Source of the DNA: Rhodospirillales bacterium URHD0017 | GTDB taxonomy: Bacteria; Pseudomonadota; Alphaproteobacteria; Reyranellales; Reyranellaceae | DNA: 64,000 nucleotides | Assembly: GCA_900110395.1 (NCBI GenBank) | Contig: FODP01000016.1 | Coordinates: forward strand, 89,822-153,821 | Direction: 5' to 3' | Part shown: piece after piece, positions 25,090 through 32,333 of the stretch | Position numbering within the stretch: the first letter of the stretch is position 1 | Layout of the letters: each line of letters starts with the position of its first letter | Notes under the pieces: model-generated | Told to the model about the DNA's origin: nothing | Seen by the model: the letters and a program-made list of their open reading frames with translations, nothing else | The model's database searches: none | Program-made: the position numbers and the translations under genes

Positions 25090-25304
25090 CCGGGGATAGA
25101 AACGGAGAGCTACATGAGGGAGTCAATCCTACACGCGTCATACGGTGGCGAACGCAGTCGACGAGCCACGGATCAGCGCAGATGACCCCTTCGATTGCCC
25201 TCAGGCTCTGCTCCATGTGGGGAATGCCACAGAACCTGCCGCGCAAGTCTGCTCAAAGAACAGTGCGTTTAAGGTCTCCGCGACTCACTTGAGGGGAATG
25301 CACA

Positions 25305-25466
25305 ATGGCTACGTTGCTAGGAGCCTTGCTATTCGGGGCGTTCATTCTCGCGCAGTTCGCGGCCGTCGTTGCGGTTCATGCCGAGAGAGAGCGTCGCCAA
25401 CCGAACCCGTTCGATGCGACGCGTCTTGACCCTCGCGCCCGGGCAGTCTGGGACTGCGGCGGTTGA
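25305..25466 (+). CDS. small single-pass membrane protein, 53 aa
   Basis: MATLLGALLFGAFILAQFAA begins a hydrophobic helix (residues ~3-26), followed by a charged tail (HAERERRQPNPF ... DPRARAVWDCGG). A GAGGGG ribosome site lies before ATG 25305. Its TGA overlaps a TTG of the next reading frame (TTGA), so the two may be coupled. Function unknown. Confidence 0.5.
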   Translation: MATLLGALLFGAFILAQFAAVVAVHAERERRQPNPFDATRLDPRARAVWDCGG

Positions 25467-25513
25467 AGAGGCCGCGCCGCGGCGCTTCGACTGCCGTGGC
25501 GGCGTTCAGGCGC

Positions 25514-25927
25514 ATGAGCCTGATCGCGGCATGCGTCGCGTTGCCGGCCTCGATTCCTGTCGTGTCACAGGCGCAAGACGGCAGGTTTTCCGTCGATTGC
25601 GTCGACGGTGCTCATCCGCAAGACACGTTGTCCGTCGTCCTCGACTTCGATCGGCAGGCCGTTGCCGGCGCGTTCCCGATCAACTGGGCCTGGTTCACCG
25701 GGAAGTTCGTGTTGTTCCAGTACAGCACGCTGATCAACGGCCATCAGCACACGATGCAGTCCTACACACTCGATCGTGCGACGGGGGTGATGGAAATCTG
25801 CGACTTCGCCGCCGGCCAGGAATACGCCTGCAGCCATCGCCCATGCGCGTTTGCCAAAGGGGTGGGGAAAGCGACGCTGGAGCCGGTCCGGCTCAGTCCT
25901 TCATCCGTCCCAGCCGCCTCGCCCTGA
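25514..25927 (+). CDS. secreted hypothetical protein, 137 aa
   Basis: ATG 25514 gives a clean signal peptide (MSLIAACVALPASIPVVSQA, cut before QDG). Starting at TTG 25463 would add 17 basic residues (MKRPRRGASTAVAAFRR) and overlap the preceding small gene. The mature part is beta-rich with Cys pairs (FSVDCVDG; EICDF; YACSHRPC). I know no family. Convergent with the TetR gene, 25 nt apart. Confidence 0.6.
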   Translation: MSLIAACVALPASIPVVSQAQDGRFSVDCVDGAHPQDTLSVVLDFDRQAVAGAFPINWAWFTGKFVLFQYSTLINGHQHTMQSYTLDRATGVMEICDFAAGQEYACSHRPCAFAKGVGKATLEPVRLSPSSVPAASP

Positions 25928-25952
25928 CGGCGCCCGCCGCCGCCAACGCATT

Positions 25953-26567
25953 CTATCCGGCCAACGGCAGCATCCGGTCGAGCGCAGACCGCCAAACGGC
26001 TTGCGCAGCGTCCATCGACAGGCCGTGGCAGAAGCGCATCTGGTCCCAGCTTTCGAAGCTGGTCAACGCGGCCATCGCAATCAGCAGCTCGGCACGAGGC
26101 GGCTCAGGGAGGCAGGAAAGCTCCGGCGCATACATGAGCTTCATTCGCTCGATGTTGGCCAGGCGCACCAGGACGACGCGCGTCTTCAGTTCGGCAATCT
26201 GATCCTGGCTGGTGATGATGCGCCACAGCGGCAGCCATTTTTCGCAGGCGAGCACGCGGGTCTGCACGTGTGACTGGATGCGGGTCGGGCGGTCACCGTC
26301 GACATGGCGCGCCGCTGCCTCTGCCTGGCCCCGGATGATTGCATAGTCCGCCGTTGCCAGGCTGAGCGCGTCGAGATCGGAGAATCGCTCGAAAATGGAG
26401 CGCGTCGAGTATCCAGCCTCGTCCGCGATCTGGGCCGCCGTCGGCATCACCGGATTGCGGCGAAGCAGCTCCAGATAGGCCAGGATGATTGCCATCCTGG
26501 TCCGCTCGCTGCGCTGACGCCGACCGTCCATCTTCACGGCGCCAGGAGAGATAGTGGTCACTGTCAT
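25953..26567 (-). CDS. TetR/AcrR-family transcriptional regulator
   Basis: 204 aa from ATG 26567. The N-terminal helix-turn-helix reads RMAIILAYLELLRRN, then PTAAQIADEAGYSTRSIFERF (HTH at ~35-55), followed by a helical ligand-binding domain with no recognisable ligand signature. Another ATG at 26531 (MDGRRQRSERTR) is a possible start. It is divergent from the NlpC/P60 gene across about 270 bp, so it may regulate that gene or itself. Confidence 0.85.
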   Translation of the reverse strand: MTVTTISPGAVKMDGRRQRSERTRMAIILAYLELLRRNPVMPTAAQIADEAGYSTRSIFERFSDLDALSLATADYAIIRGQAEAAARHVDGDRPTRIQSHVQTRVLACEKWLPLWRIITSQDQIAELKTRVVLVRLANIERMKLMYAPELSCLPEPPRAELLIAMAALTSFESWDQMRFCHGLSMDAAQAVWRSALDRMLPLAG

Positions 26568-26837
26568 TTTCGAGTGAATGACACAGAACGCCCCCGTCCG
26601 CGATGGGCGATTCGCGCCGACCTCCGAGAGACCCCGATCGTGGCCGGCCGCCGGCCCGGATAGTCCAGGTTGTGGAAGGTCCACGCGCGGCGGATCCCGA
26701 AAAACAAGAAAAATCAACGCGTTGGCGCCCGAAATTATTGTGGCAAATTTGCAACATTTGTTGGACGGCGGAATCGCCCTTCGCCACTATGGCGCAGGCC
26801 GCTGGCCGCGTCGCGTTGGTTCAAGGGGGAGAAGTTC

Positions 26838-27572
26838 ATGGCGTTGCAAACCGGGCGCTCCACCCGCTGGAGCGTACGAGTCGTTGTCCGGGCGGCAGCC
26901 CGTTCGGTCATGGTGCTGGCCGCCCTGGTGTTGTTCGGGACGGCGGGTGTTCTTTCTCCCGCGGTCGCCCAGGTCAAGGCGCCGACGAAGTCGAAGCTGA
27001 AACCTCCGGTCAAGGCCGATCCGACGGATGGCGTCGCCGATCAGCTCAATGCCAAATGGCTGCAGGACAACGGCCAGAACGCCGGCCAGAACGCCGGCCA
27101 GAACGCCGGCCAGCACGCCAGCCAATACGCCGGCTTCAAGCAGGCGGCGCCCGCGGTGGTCCCGGCTTCATACGCCACGCCCGCGGTCGCCAACGACTGG
27201 GGCGACCGACTGGTCTCGCGCGCCATGAAATACCTGGGCACGCCCTATCGCTACGGCGGCACCTCGCCGAGCACGGGCTTCGACTGCAGCGGCTTCGTCT
27301 ACTACCTCTACGGCGCGGTCTTCGGACAAAACATCCCGCGCATGCCGCAGGACATGGCACGCGAGGGCATGACGGTCGCGCGCAGCGACCTCAGGCGCGG
27401 AGACCTCGTCTTCTTCGGCTACCGCGGCACCTTCACCCATGTCGGCATCTATGCCGGCAACGGCCAGTTCGTTCATGCCACGCATCGCGGCTCGCCCGTC
27501 ATGGTCACGGCTCTGGACGGCGACTACTACCGCGACCGCTACATGACGGCGGTGAGGCTGTCGCCGCGGTAA
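26838..27572 (+). CDS. NlpC/P60-family cell-wall peptidase, exported
   Basis: 244 aa from ATG 26838 (AAGGGGGAGAAG ribosome site). A signal peptide at ~17-44 (VVVRAAARSVMVLAALVLFG ... AVA) is followed by a low-complexity linker with (Gly-Gln-Asn-Ala) repeats at 79-98 and the catalytic domain from ~121. Active-site Cys150 is in GFDCSGFVYYLYG, His201 in FTHVGIYAG, His213 in QFVHATH. Such enzymes cut peptidoglycan stem peptides between D-Glu and the diamino acid. Complete and probably active. Confidence 0.9.
   Translation: MALQTGRSTRWSVRVVVRAAARSVMVLAALVLFGTAGVLSPAVAQVKAPTKSKLKPPVKADPTDGVADQLNAKWLQDNGQNAGQNAGQNAGQHASQYAGFKQAAPAVVPASYATPAVANDWGDRLVSRAMKYLGTPYRYGGTSPSTGFDCSGFVYYLYGAVFGQNIPRMPQDMAREGMTVARSDLRRGDLVFFGYRGTFTHVGIYAGNGQFVHATHRGSPVMVTALDGDYYRDRYMTAVRLSPR
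27072..27131 (+). repeat. five 12-bp units in the NlpC/P60 linker
   Basis: GGCCAGAACGCC three times, then GGCCAGCACGCC and AGCCAATACGCC, encoding Gly-Gln-Asn-Ala-type repeats. Confidence 0.9.
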
Positions 27573-27595
27573 TAGGGGCGCGGCAACACCTTCGC

Positions 27596-28156
27596 CTACT
27601 TTTCGCCCAGCCACTCCTTCCAGAGGCCTTGTCGCTGCTTTCGGGCCTCGGCTTCCGCCGTGGCATAGCGCTGGCTGGCGCGCGACTCCCAGGGCAGCGT
27701 CTCGTCGAGAGAGAAGCCGTAGGCCATGCCGGCGGCAATCATGCCCCCGCCGATATCCCCGCCCTTGCCGTCGTCCAGGCTGCACTGGGCAACGATACGG
27801 CAGGAGCGATCGAACTTCGTCGCCCGGCACTTCACCTTGTGGCCCGCTTGCTCGAGCAGATCCTCCAGGGCGGCCCGGGCCCGCATGCCGGCGACGCTCT
27901 CAGCCCTGGTGGCATCGCGCAGCTCGGGCGCTTGAATGCCCCAAATCCGAACGTGCGGCTTCAGGCCGACGCCGGCCAGGGTGGCGCCGTCGAGCGCATA
28001 GGCGTGACCGTCCCAGGTCGCCGGCAGCGCCCCCATGGCGGCACAGTCGGGTCCGTCGGACGGGGCAGTTGTGGTGGTGGTCTTGCGCGGAGCCGGCTGA
28101 GCGATGGCCGGCACGGCGACAGCGGCGAGGGCAGCCGCGAGGAATACACTTTTCAT
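27596..28156 (-). CDS. exported thermonuclease-like (SNase-fold) protein
   Basis: 186 aa from ATG 28156, with signal peptide MKSVFLAAALAAVAVPAIA. The SNase fold is marked by ALDGATL, VRIWGIQAPELRD and DRSCRIVAQC, then MIAAGMAYGF and a C-terminal EAEARKQRQGLW. The Arg and Glu of R-x-W-G-I-x-A-P-E are present, but the usual Asp (GIDAPE) is Gln, a residue that binds Ca2+ in staphylococcal nuclease. Nuclease activity is therefore uncertain. Convergent with the NlpC/P60 gene, 23 nt apart. Confidence 0.75.
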   Translation of the reverse strand: MKSVFLAAALAAVAVPAIAQPAPRKTTTTTAPSDGPDCAAMGALPATWDGHAYALDGATLAGVGLKPHVRIWGIQAPELRDATRAESVAGMRARAALEDLLEQAGHKVKCRATKFDRSCRIVAQCSLDDGKGGDIGGGMIAAGMAYGFSLDETLPWESRASQRYATAEAEARKQRQGLWKEWLGEK

Positions 28157-28270
28157 GGCTGCAGGGTGCCGGCGATTTGTGGCCAGCCAGCGGCATGGTC
28201 TCGAAGGAAATTGAAGATCGACGGCATTCACCGGTGTCCTCGTCCTTCGCCACGCTTCGTTGAAGGCGCG

Positions 28271-28531
28271 CTACGATCTACGAGGCAATGTCTTCAAAGC
28301 CGCCGTCCAGTCGTTGCGCCGGCACGGCGGCAGGTCGCAGGCCCGGCGATACTCCGCCACGGTCCGAGGCATGAAGCGCTTGTCGGTCTCTGCCTCTATC
28401 GACGCACAAATCTCATGGTCGTGATACCGCCCGGCCATGCGCTGCAGGATTTCGCTGCAGCGGGCGTCCCAGCGCGCCGCCACGCGACGACGTTCCCTTT
28501 GCCGTTGACGCTCGACGAACCGTGACGTCAT
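28271..28531 (-). CDS. small phage-associated hypothetical protein, 86 aa
   Basis: Paralogue of the 71-aa protein at 22897-23112, with a longer Arg-rich N-terminus (RQRQRERRRVAARW). Its ATG overlaps the stop of the Cro-like gene (ATGA), so the two are coupled. Probably an early phage-type gene under control of the divergent repressor. Confidence 0.65.
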   Translation of the reverse strand: MTSRFVERQRQRERRRVAARWDARCSEILQRMAGRYHDHEICASIEAETDKRFMPRTVAEYRRACDLPPCRRNDWTAALKTLPRRS

Positions 28532-28767
28532 CGAACGGCCTCGTTGGGCGAAGATGGGCTGGAGAGGGGTGGCTTGCCGAACACGTCGGGGCGCAGCTCG
28601 TAGCGCGTGACCTGGCCGCCGACGGCGGCTTCGATCGGGATGCAGGCGGTCGGGCCGACCCGGCCGCGCCGCAGCCACTGGGCGACATGCGATTGTGTCT
28701 TGCCGATGCGCCTGGCCAGGGCGGACTGTCCGCCGGCCAGGGTCACGGCCCGTAAAAGAGCTTCCAT
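28528..28767 (-). CDS. YdaS/Cro-like DNA-binding protein
   Basis: 79 aa. The helix-turn-helix (LLRAVTLAGGQSALARRIGK, then TQSHVAQWLRRG) has the YdaS/Cro pattern, with a Q-S-A-L-A-R ... S-H-V-x-x-W core. It is divergent from the S24 repressor gene with 75 bp between start codons, the standard lytic/lysogenic switch layout. The ATG lies only 7 nt beyond a strong -10 box, so its mRNA may be leaderless. Confidence 0.8.
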   Translation of the reverse strand: MEALLRAVTLAGGQSALARRIGKTQSHVAQWLRRGRVGPTACIPIEAAVGGQVTRYELRPDVFGKPPLSSPSSPNEAVR

Positions 28768-28774
28768 GGCCGCA

Positions 28775-28804
28775 AATATACGTCACTACAGTTATTCTTG
28801 TCAA
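28775..28804 (-). promoter_or_regulatory. leftward promoter of the Cro-like gene
   Basis: On the minus strand: TTGACA (28804-28799), 18-nt spacer, TATATT (28780-28775), then 7 nt to the ATG. The spacer contains operator half-site sequence AGTTAT. Confidence 0.65.
28782..28795. promoter_or_regulatory. repressor operator site 1 (imperfect)
   Basis: GTCAC-TACA-GTTAT, matching the ATAAC-N4-GTTAT pattern with two changes in the left half. It lies inside the spacer of the leftward promoter. Its centre is exactly 22 bp from operator 2. Confidence 0.45.
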
Positions 28805-28817
28805 CAACCTAAGTTAT
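28804..28817. promoter_or_regulatory. repressor operator site 2
   Basis: ACAAC-CTAA-GTTAT, one change from ATAAC-N4-GTTAT. It abuts the -35 box of the leftward promoter and lies upstream of the repressor gene. An overlapping palindrome, AGTTATCAATAACT (28812-28825), extends toward the repressor start. Confidence 0.5.
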
Positions 28818-28842
28818 CAATAACTGCGCTAGCATTGCCATC

Positions 28843-29577
28843 ATGACAACACTCGGCGAACGGGTCAAAGCGGAGCGGCGGGCCAAAGGCTGGTCGCAGG
28901 CGGAACTGGCGCGGCGCGTGACGCGGGCCGGCTATTCCATCACCCAGGGCGGCATCGCCCAGATCGAGCGGCGCGGCGACACCGAGCCGAAATCGATCGT
29001 GCAGCTGGCGCAGGCGCTGCAGCTGTCGGTGAACTGGCTCCAGTCGAACCGGGGCGACAAGACGCTGGGCGCTTCGGTCGGCGATGATGACGAGCAGCTG
29101 TCGCTCGCCGAGGGCGGCCGGCGCGGCCGCCGCGGCAGCGCAGCGGCGGCGAGCGCCGCAGCCCGCGCCGCGAGCGGACGCCCGCCCCTGCAGGTATTTG
29201 CTTCAGCCCAGGGCGGCAGCGAAGGCGCCATGCTCCTGTCCAACGAGCCGGTGTCGTGGATCCCGCGCGATCCGCGCCTCGAAGGCATCCAGGATGCCTA
29301 TGGCTGCTTCGTGTCCGGCGATTCGATGGAGCCCGCCTACGAGCGCGGCAACCTGTTGCTGGTCAATCCATCGTCTGACGTCTCGCCGGGCGACGACTGC
29401 GTCTTCCTGCGCGAGACCGCCGACGGCTCGCGCTACGTGCTGATCAAGCGGCTGGTCCGGCGCAACGAGGGGAGCTGGACGGTCAAGCAATACAATCCGG
29501 CCAAGACCTACACCCTGTCGCGCCGCGAATGGCAGAAGGCGCACCTGGTGATCGGCAAGTACAACCGGGCGAGCTGA
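28843..29577 (+). CDS. XRE-type repressor with S24 (LexA/CI-like) autocleavage domain
   Basis: 244 aa. An N-terminal helix-turn-helix (ERVKAERRAKGWSQAELARR ... ITQGGIAQIERRG) is followed by an Ala/Gly/Arg-rich linker (~88-112) and a C-terminal S24 domain with Ser161 in VSGDSMEPAYERGN and Lys202 in VLIKRLV, the self-cleavage pair. It is therefore expected to be inactivated by the RecA/SOS response. Matching operator sequences lie on both sides of the gene. A second, N-terminally deleted copy is at 17582-17890. Confidence 0.9.
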   Translation: MTTLGERVKAERRAKGWSQAELARRVTRAGYSITQGGIAQIERRGDTEPKSIVQLAQALQLSVNWLQSNRGDKTLGASVGDDDEQLSLAEGGRRGRRGSAAAASAAARAASGRPPLQVFASAQGGSEGAMLLSNEPVSWIPRDPRLEGIQDAYGCFVSGDSMEPAYERGNLLLVNPSSDVSPGDDCVFLRETADGSRYVLIKRLVRRNEGSWTVKQYNPAKTYTLSRREWQKAHLVIGKYNRAS

Positions 29578-29598
29578 TCTGGGGATAACTCATCCCCC

Positions 29599-29628
29599 TT
29601 GATAACATAACCATAGTTATTATATAAT
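29599..29628 (+). promoter_or_regulatory. promoter of the 109-aa gene with embedded operator
   Basis: TTGATA (29599-29604), 18-nt spacer, TATAAT (29623-29628). The spacer contains the palindrome ATAAC-CATA-GTTAT (29607-29620), so repressor bound there would block RNA polymerase. Confidence 0.65.
29607..29620. promoter_or_regulatory. repressor operator site 3 (perfect palindrome arms)
   Basis: ATAAC-CATA-GTTAT: 5-bp perfect arms with a 4-bp centre, the clearest copy of the element also found twice between the repressor and Cro-like genes. Confidence 0.6.
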
Positions 29629-29649
29629 GGCTCCAGAGCAGGAGCCCCC

Positions 29650-29979
29650 ATGTCGTCTGACGAAGCCCTCGCCTGTCGCGCCAAGCGCCTGTCGGCCTGG
29701 CAGGCCGATCGCGCCGCCCTTCTCCAGCAAGCCGACGCCTTCGTGGTCGTCTCGTGGTGGCAGGAGAAGAGCAGCGATGGCCGCACCGGTGATTACGAAT
29801 ACGAGCACCGGCCGACCTTGAACGACGCCCTCGATACCTATCGTGATTACGAAGACGGCGAGTTCCGCCGGGCGCGCCCCGTCGGCATTTTCGCCGTCAA
29901 GGATGGACTGCCGATCGGCGGCCGGCTCGAGGCCGTGCAGATCCTGCGCCTGATGCGCGAGACGCGACGGGCAACCTGA
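29650..29979 (+). CDS. hypothetical protein under the repressor's operator, 109 aa
   Basis: Charged product (VVVSWWQEKSSDGRTGDYEY, then DALDTYRDYEDGEFRRARP and GRLEAVQILRLMRETRRAT) with an AGGAG ribosome site. No domain recognised, no signal peptide. Its promoter carries the same operator as the phage switch, so it is probably kept silent by the repressor and induced with SOS. Confidence 0.65.
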   Translation: MSSDEALACRAKRLSAWQADRAALLQQADAFVVVSWWQEKSSDGRTGDYEYEHRPTLNDALDTYRDYEDGEFRRARPVGIFAVKDGLPIGGRLEAVQILRLMRETRRAT

Positions 29980-30115
29980 CCGCGCTCAGCACAATCGACA
30001 CACCAGAAGAAGACGGTGGACGCGACTCCACCACCAGATGCGGTAGGCCGAATCTTATCGACAGGATTCTTTCACAAAACCTTAAACCTCGGCGCGTTGC
30101 CGGCGTTCAAGCTGC

Positions 30116-30496
30116 ATGACCATCTTCCGGACAGGACCAACCACCTTGGCATCGCTGGCCGAGCGATGCCTCATCGAGGCGCCATCGCGGGCGCTGGACG
30201 TCGAGATCTATTGCGCGATCCACGGTATCGAGGACGGCAACGATCTCGCGAGCCCATCGCTGATCGAAGCGCGCGCCAAGGGCGACGTGCTGATCGTCGA
30301 GCCGGGGCTGCAGGGCTGGGTGGAAGTCCCGCCGTTCACCGGCGAGCTCAAGTACGCGAAGTCGCTGCTGCCCGACGGCCTCTGCACGATCTCGTCCGAG
30401 CCGCGGATCGTCTGTGCGGCGGCGCTACGCGCGCTCGCCCTCACCGACGCGCCGCCCCTGCCCTGGCTCAGCCTGCGCAGCGAGCAGCGCGCCTGA
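30116..30496 (+). CDS. phage-type hypothetical protein, 126 aa
   Basis: Short product with the pattern LDVEIYCAIHG ... GWVEVPPFTG ... YAKSLLPDG ... AAALRALAL, seen in small phage proteins of unknown role that pair 'can be computed' features of a base value table. I cannot name the family. There is no clear ribosome site before ATG 30116. It follows the repressor-controlled gene in the same direction, with a 136-bp gap. Confidence 0.55.
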   Translation: MTIFRTGPTTLASLAERCLIEAPSRALDVEIYCAIHGIEDGNDLASPSLIEARAKGDVLIVEPGLQGWVEVPPFTGELKYAKSLLPDGLCTISSEPRIVCAAALRALALTDAPPLPWLSLRSEQRA

Positions 30497-30613
30497 GGCT
30501 CGAGGCAGCCGTCAAAGACAACGAGCAACCGTGAGCGCCGGCGCTCCGTTGATGCGCAACGGAGGTACGCACCATGGGACGCCGATGGATGGGATGCCGA
30601 TGGAGAGGCCACG

Positions 30614-30883
30614 ATGGCTGATAACGCGCCGTCACCGCACGGCCTCGCTGCGCTCGCCGTCAGCGCGTCCCTCCTCGAGGCCCTCCTGAGACGAGGCGCT
30701 ATCGACCGGGCGACGGTCGAGGCGATCCTGAAGGAGGCAACCACCTACGCCCAGGCGCTGTGCATCGATTGCTCTCCCGAGGTGGAGCGCGAAACGCTGC
30801 GCATCGTGGGGCTGATCGGCACGCCGGAGGAGCCGGTCGTGGAGGCCGCGTCCGCGACGGCAGCGATCGCCGACGAACGTTAA
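30614..30883 (+). CDS. hypothetical protein, 89 aa
   Basis: Helical product (LAALAVSASLLEALLRRGAI, then EAILKEATTYAQALCIDCSP) preceded by a GGAGAGG ribosome site. Ends in an Ala-rich tail. No recognised family; could be the last phage-type gene or the first host gene here. Confidence 0.5.
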   Translation: MADNAPSPHGLAALAVSASLLEALLRRGAIDRATVEAILKEATTYAQALCIDCSPEVERETLRIVGLIGTPEEPVVEAASATAAIADER

Positions 30884-30918
30884 GGCGCGAGAAGAACACA
30901 GACACAGACAAGGAGGCT

Positions 30919-31449
30919 ATGATGGGATTGCTCGACGTGTTGACGGGAATGCGCAACGGACCCCGCGGTTTCGGCGGCGGTGGCGGCGGGATGTCGCCGA
31001 TCACCATGGCCCTGCTCGGCCTGCTCGCCTACAAGGCGGTCAAGAACTTCGGCGGTGCGTCGCCGCGCGCCGGCTCGGGCACGGCGACGGCCGGCGGCGG
31101 TCTCGGCGACCTGCTGAAGGGCGGCTTGGGCGGCGCCGGCCTCGGTGGCCTTGGCGGAATCCTGAGCGGCGGCCTGGGCGATCTCGTGAAGCAGTTCCAG
31201 AACGCCGGCAAAGGCGATGTCGCCGATTCATGGGTCAGCACCGGACAGAACAAGCAAATCGCGCCGGCCGATCTCAGCAAGGTCCTCACGCCCGATCAGA
31301 TCGCGTTCCTGACCGAGCGAACCGGCCTGTCGCGCGAGGAATTGCTGGCCGGCCTCAGCGAACAGCTGCCCCAGGCGGTCGACGAGCTGACACCGCAAGG
31401 CCGGTTGCCGGCGCCGCAGGACGTCGAGCGGGTCGCGGGCATCTCCTAG
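30919..31449 (+). CDS. YidB-like (DUF937) protein
   Basis: 176 aa from ATG 30919 (AAGGAGGC ribosome site). It has a Gly-rich N-terminal half (GPRGFGGGGGG, GGLGDLLKGGLGGAGLGGL) and a conserved C-terminal part (DVADSWVSTGQNKQIAP, LSKVLTPDQIAFLTERTG, LSREELLAGLSEQLPQAVD, LTPQGRLP) characteristic of YidB/DUF937. The biochemical role is not established. Ten nt before the GlsB-like gene, so probably one transcript. Confidence 0.85.
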   Translation: MMGLLDVLTGMRNGPRGFGGGGGGMSPITMALLGLLAYKAVKNFGGASPRAGSGTATAGGGLGDLLKGGLGGAGLGGLGGILSGGLGDLVKQFQNAGKGDVADSWVSTGQNKQIAPADLSKVLTPDQIAFLTERTGLSREELLAGLSEQLPQAVDELTPQGRLPAPQDVERVAGIS

Positions 31450-31458
31450 GAGGCAAGG

Positions 31459-31719
31459 ATGGGCATCCTCTGGATCATCGTCATCGGCTTCGTCGCGGGG
31501 ATCGTCGCCCGCCTGCTGTCGCCGGGTCCCAACAAACCGGCCGGCTTCCTGCTGACGACAGGGCTCGGCATCGCCGGCGCCTTCGTGGCAACCTTCCTCG
31601 GCCAGGCTGTCGGATGGTATCGCCCCGACCAGGGCGCGGGCTTCATCGCCGCCACGCTCGGCGCCGTCGTGGTGCTGTTCATCTGGAACAGGGTCGCCGC
31701 GGCCCGCCGGATTTCGTGA
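31459..31719 (+). CDS. GlsB/YeaQ/YmgE-family small membrane protein
   Basis: 86 aa, three hydrophobic segments (ILWIIVIGFVAGIVARLL; FLLTTGLGIAGAFVATFLG; FIAATLGAVVVLFIW) with the R-L-L-x-P-G loop of the transglycosylase-associated/stress-response family. An inner-membrane protein of unknown mechanism, often induced under stress. An AGGAGGCAAGG ribosome site precedes ATG 31459. Confidence 0.9.
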   Translation: MGILWIIVIGFVAGIVARLLSPGPNKPAGFLLTTGLGIAGAFVATFLGQAVGWYRPDQGAGFIAATLGAVVVLFIWNRVAAARRIS

Positions 31720-31767
31720 GCGGCAGGCCGTGGCCGGGGATCACGTTCTCGCCAACTGCCGAGCCCG

Positions 31768-32202
31768 TCACACGGCGCCAGCGACGGCCGGTCTGGACGC
31801 CGCGCGCCGGGTCTCGCTGAGCTCGATACCCTCGGGCAGGCCGACGGTCAGCCAGGCGTAAGCCATTTCGGCATCGCGAAAGATCTTCAGCGGCCGGTCA
31901 GCATCGACGACGCTCTCGAACAAGCTGACCTGGTCGTAGACCTCGTCCGAACTCGCGATGACGGCGACACTGCCCATCGGGCCCATGGCTTCGTGACGGC
32001 GGACACGCGCGCCTAGGGCCACCATGTCATCGCCGCTCAGGGCCAGGCGACTGCCGCCCATGTCGAGAACCTTGCGGTACGACAGGGTGGCCGCCGCCAC
32101 CAGGTCGTCGAGAAAATCCTCGAGGTCAGTCCTGCCAAGCTCGCCCGTGGCCTTCGCCGAAACGAGCCGCGCGGCATGGTTCACGCCCCACACGATCGGC
32201 AT
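31768..32202 (-). CDS. hypothetical protein with STAS-like fold, 144 aa
   Basis: ATG 32202 with a GGGGAGGA ribosome site. Pattern: INITIAL strand MPIVWGVNHAARLVSAKATG, then LEDFLDDLVAAATLSYRKVLD, DMVALGARVRRHEAMGPMGS, VAVIASSDEVYDQVSLFE and FRDAEMAYAWL, the layout of SpoIIAA/STAS-like proteins common in alphaproteobacteria. Role unknown. It lies downstream of the glucan operon (132 bp after treY) on the same strand. Confidence 0.65.
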   Translation of the reverse strand: MPIVWGVNHAARLVSAKATGELGRTDLEDFLDDLVAAATLSYRKVLDMGGSRLALSGDDMVALGARVRRHEAMGPMGSVAVIASSDEVYDQVSLFESVVDADRPLKIFRDAEMAYAWLTVGLPEGIELSETRRAASRPAVAGAV

Positions 32203-32333
32203 AAAATCCTCCCCGCCAGAGCCCGAGCCGTTATCAGATTTGACGGCGCGGTTCCGTGGCATTCGCGTGACCTTGGCGTCGAGCACCCGCGGAATGAGCG
32301 ACGAGGGGTGGCCGTCGTCCAGGGCACATGAAC

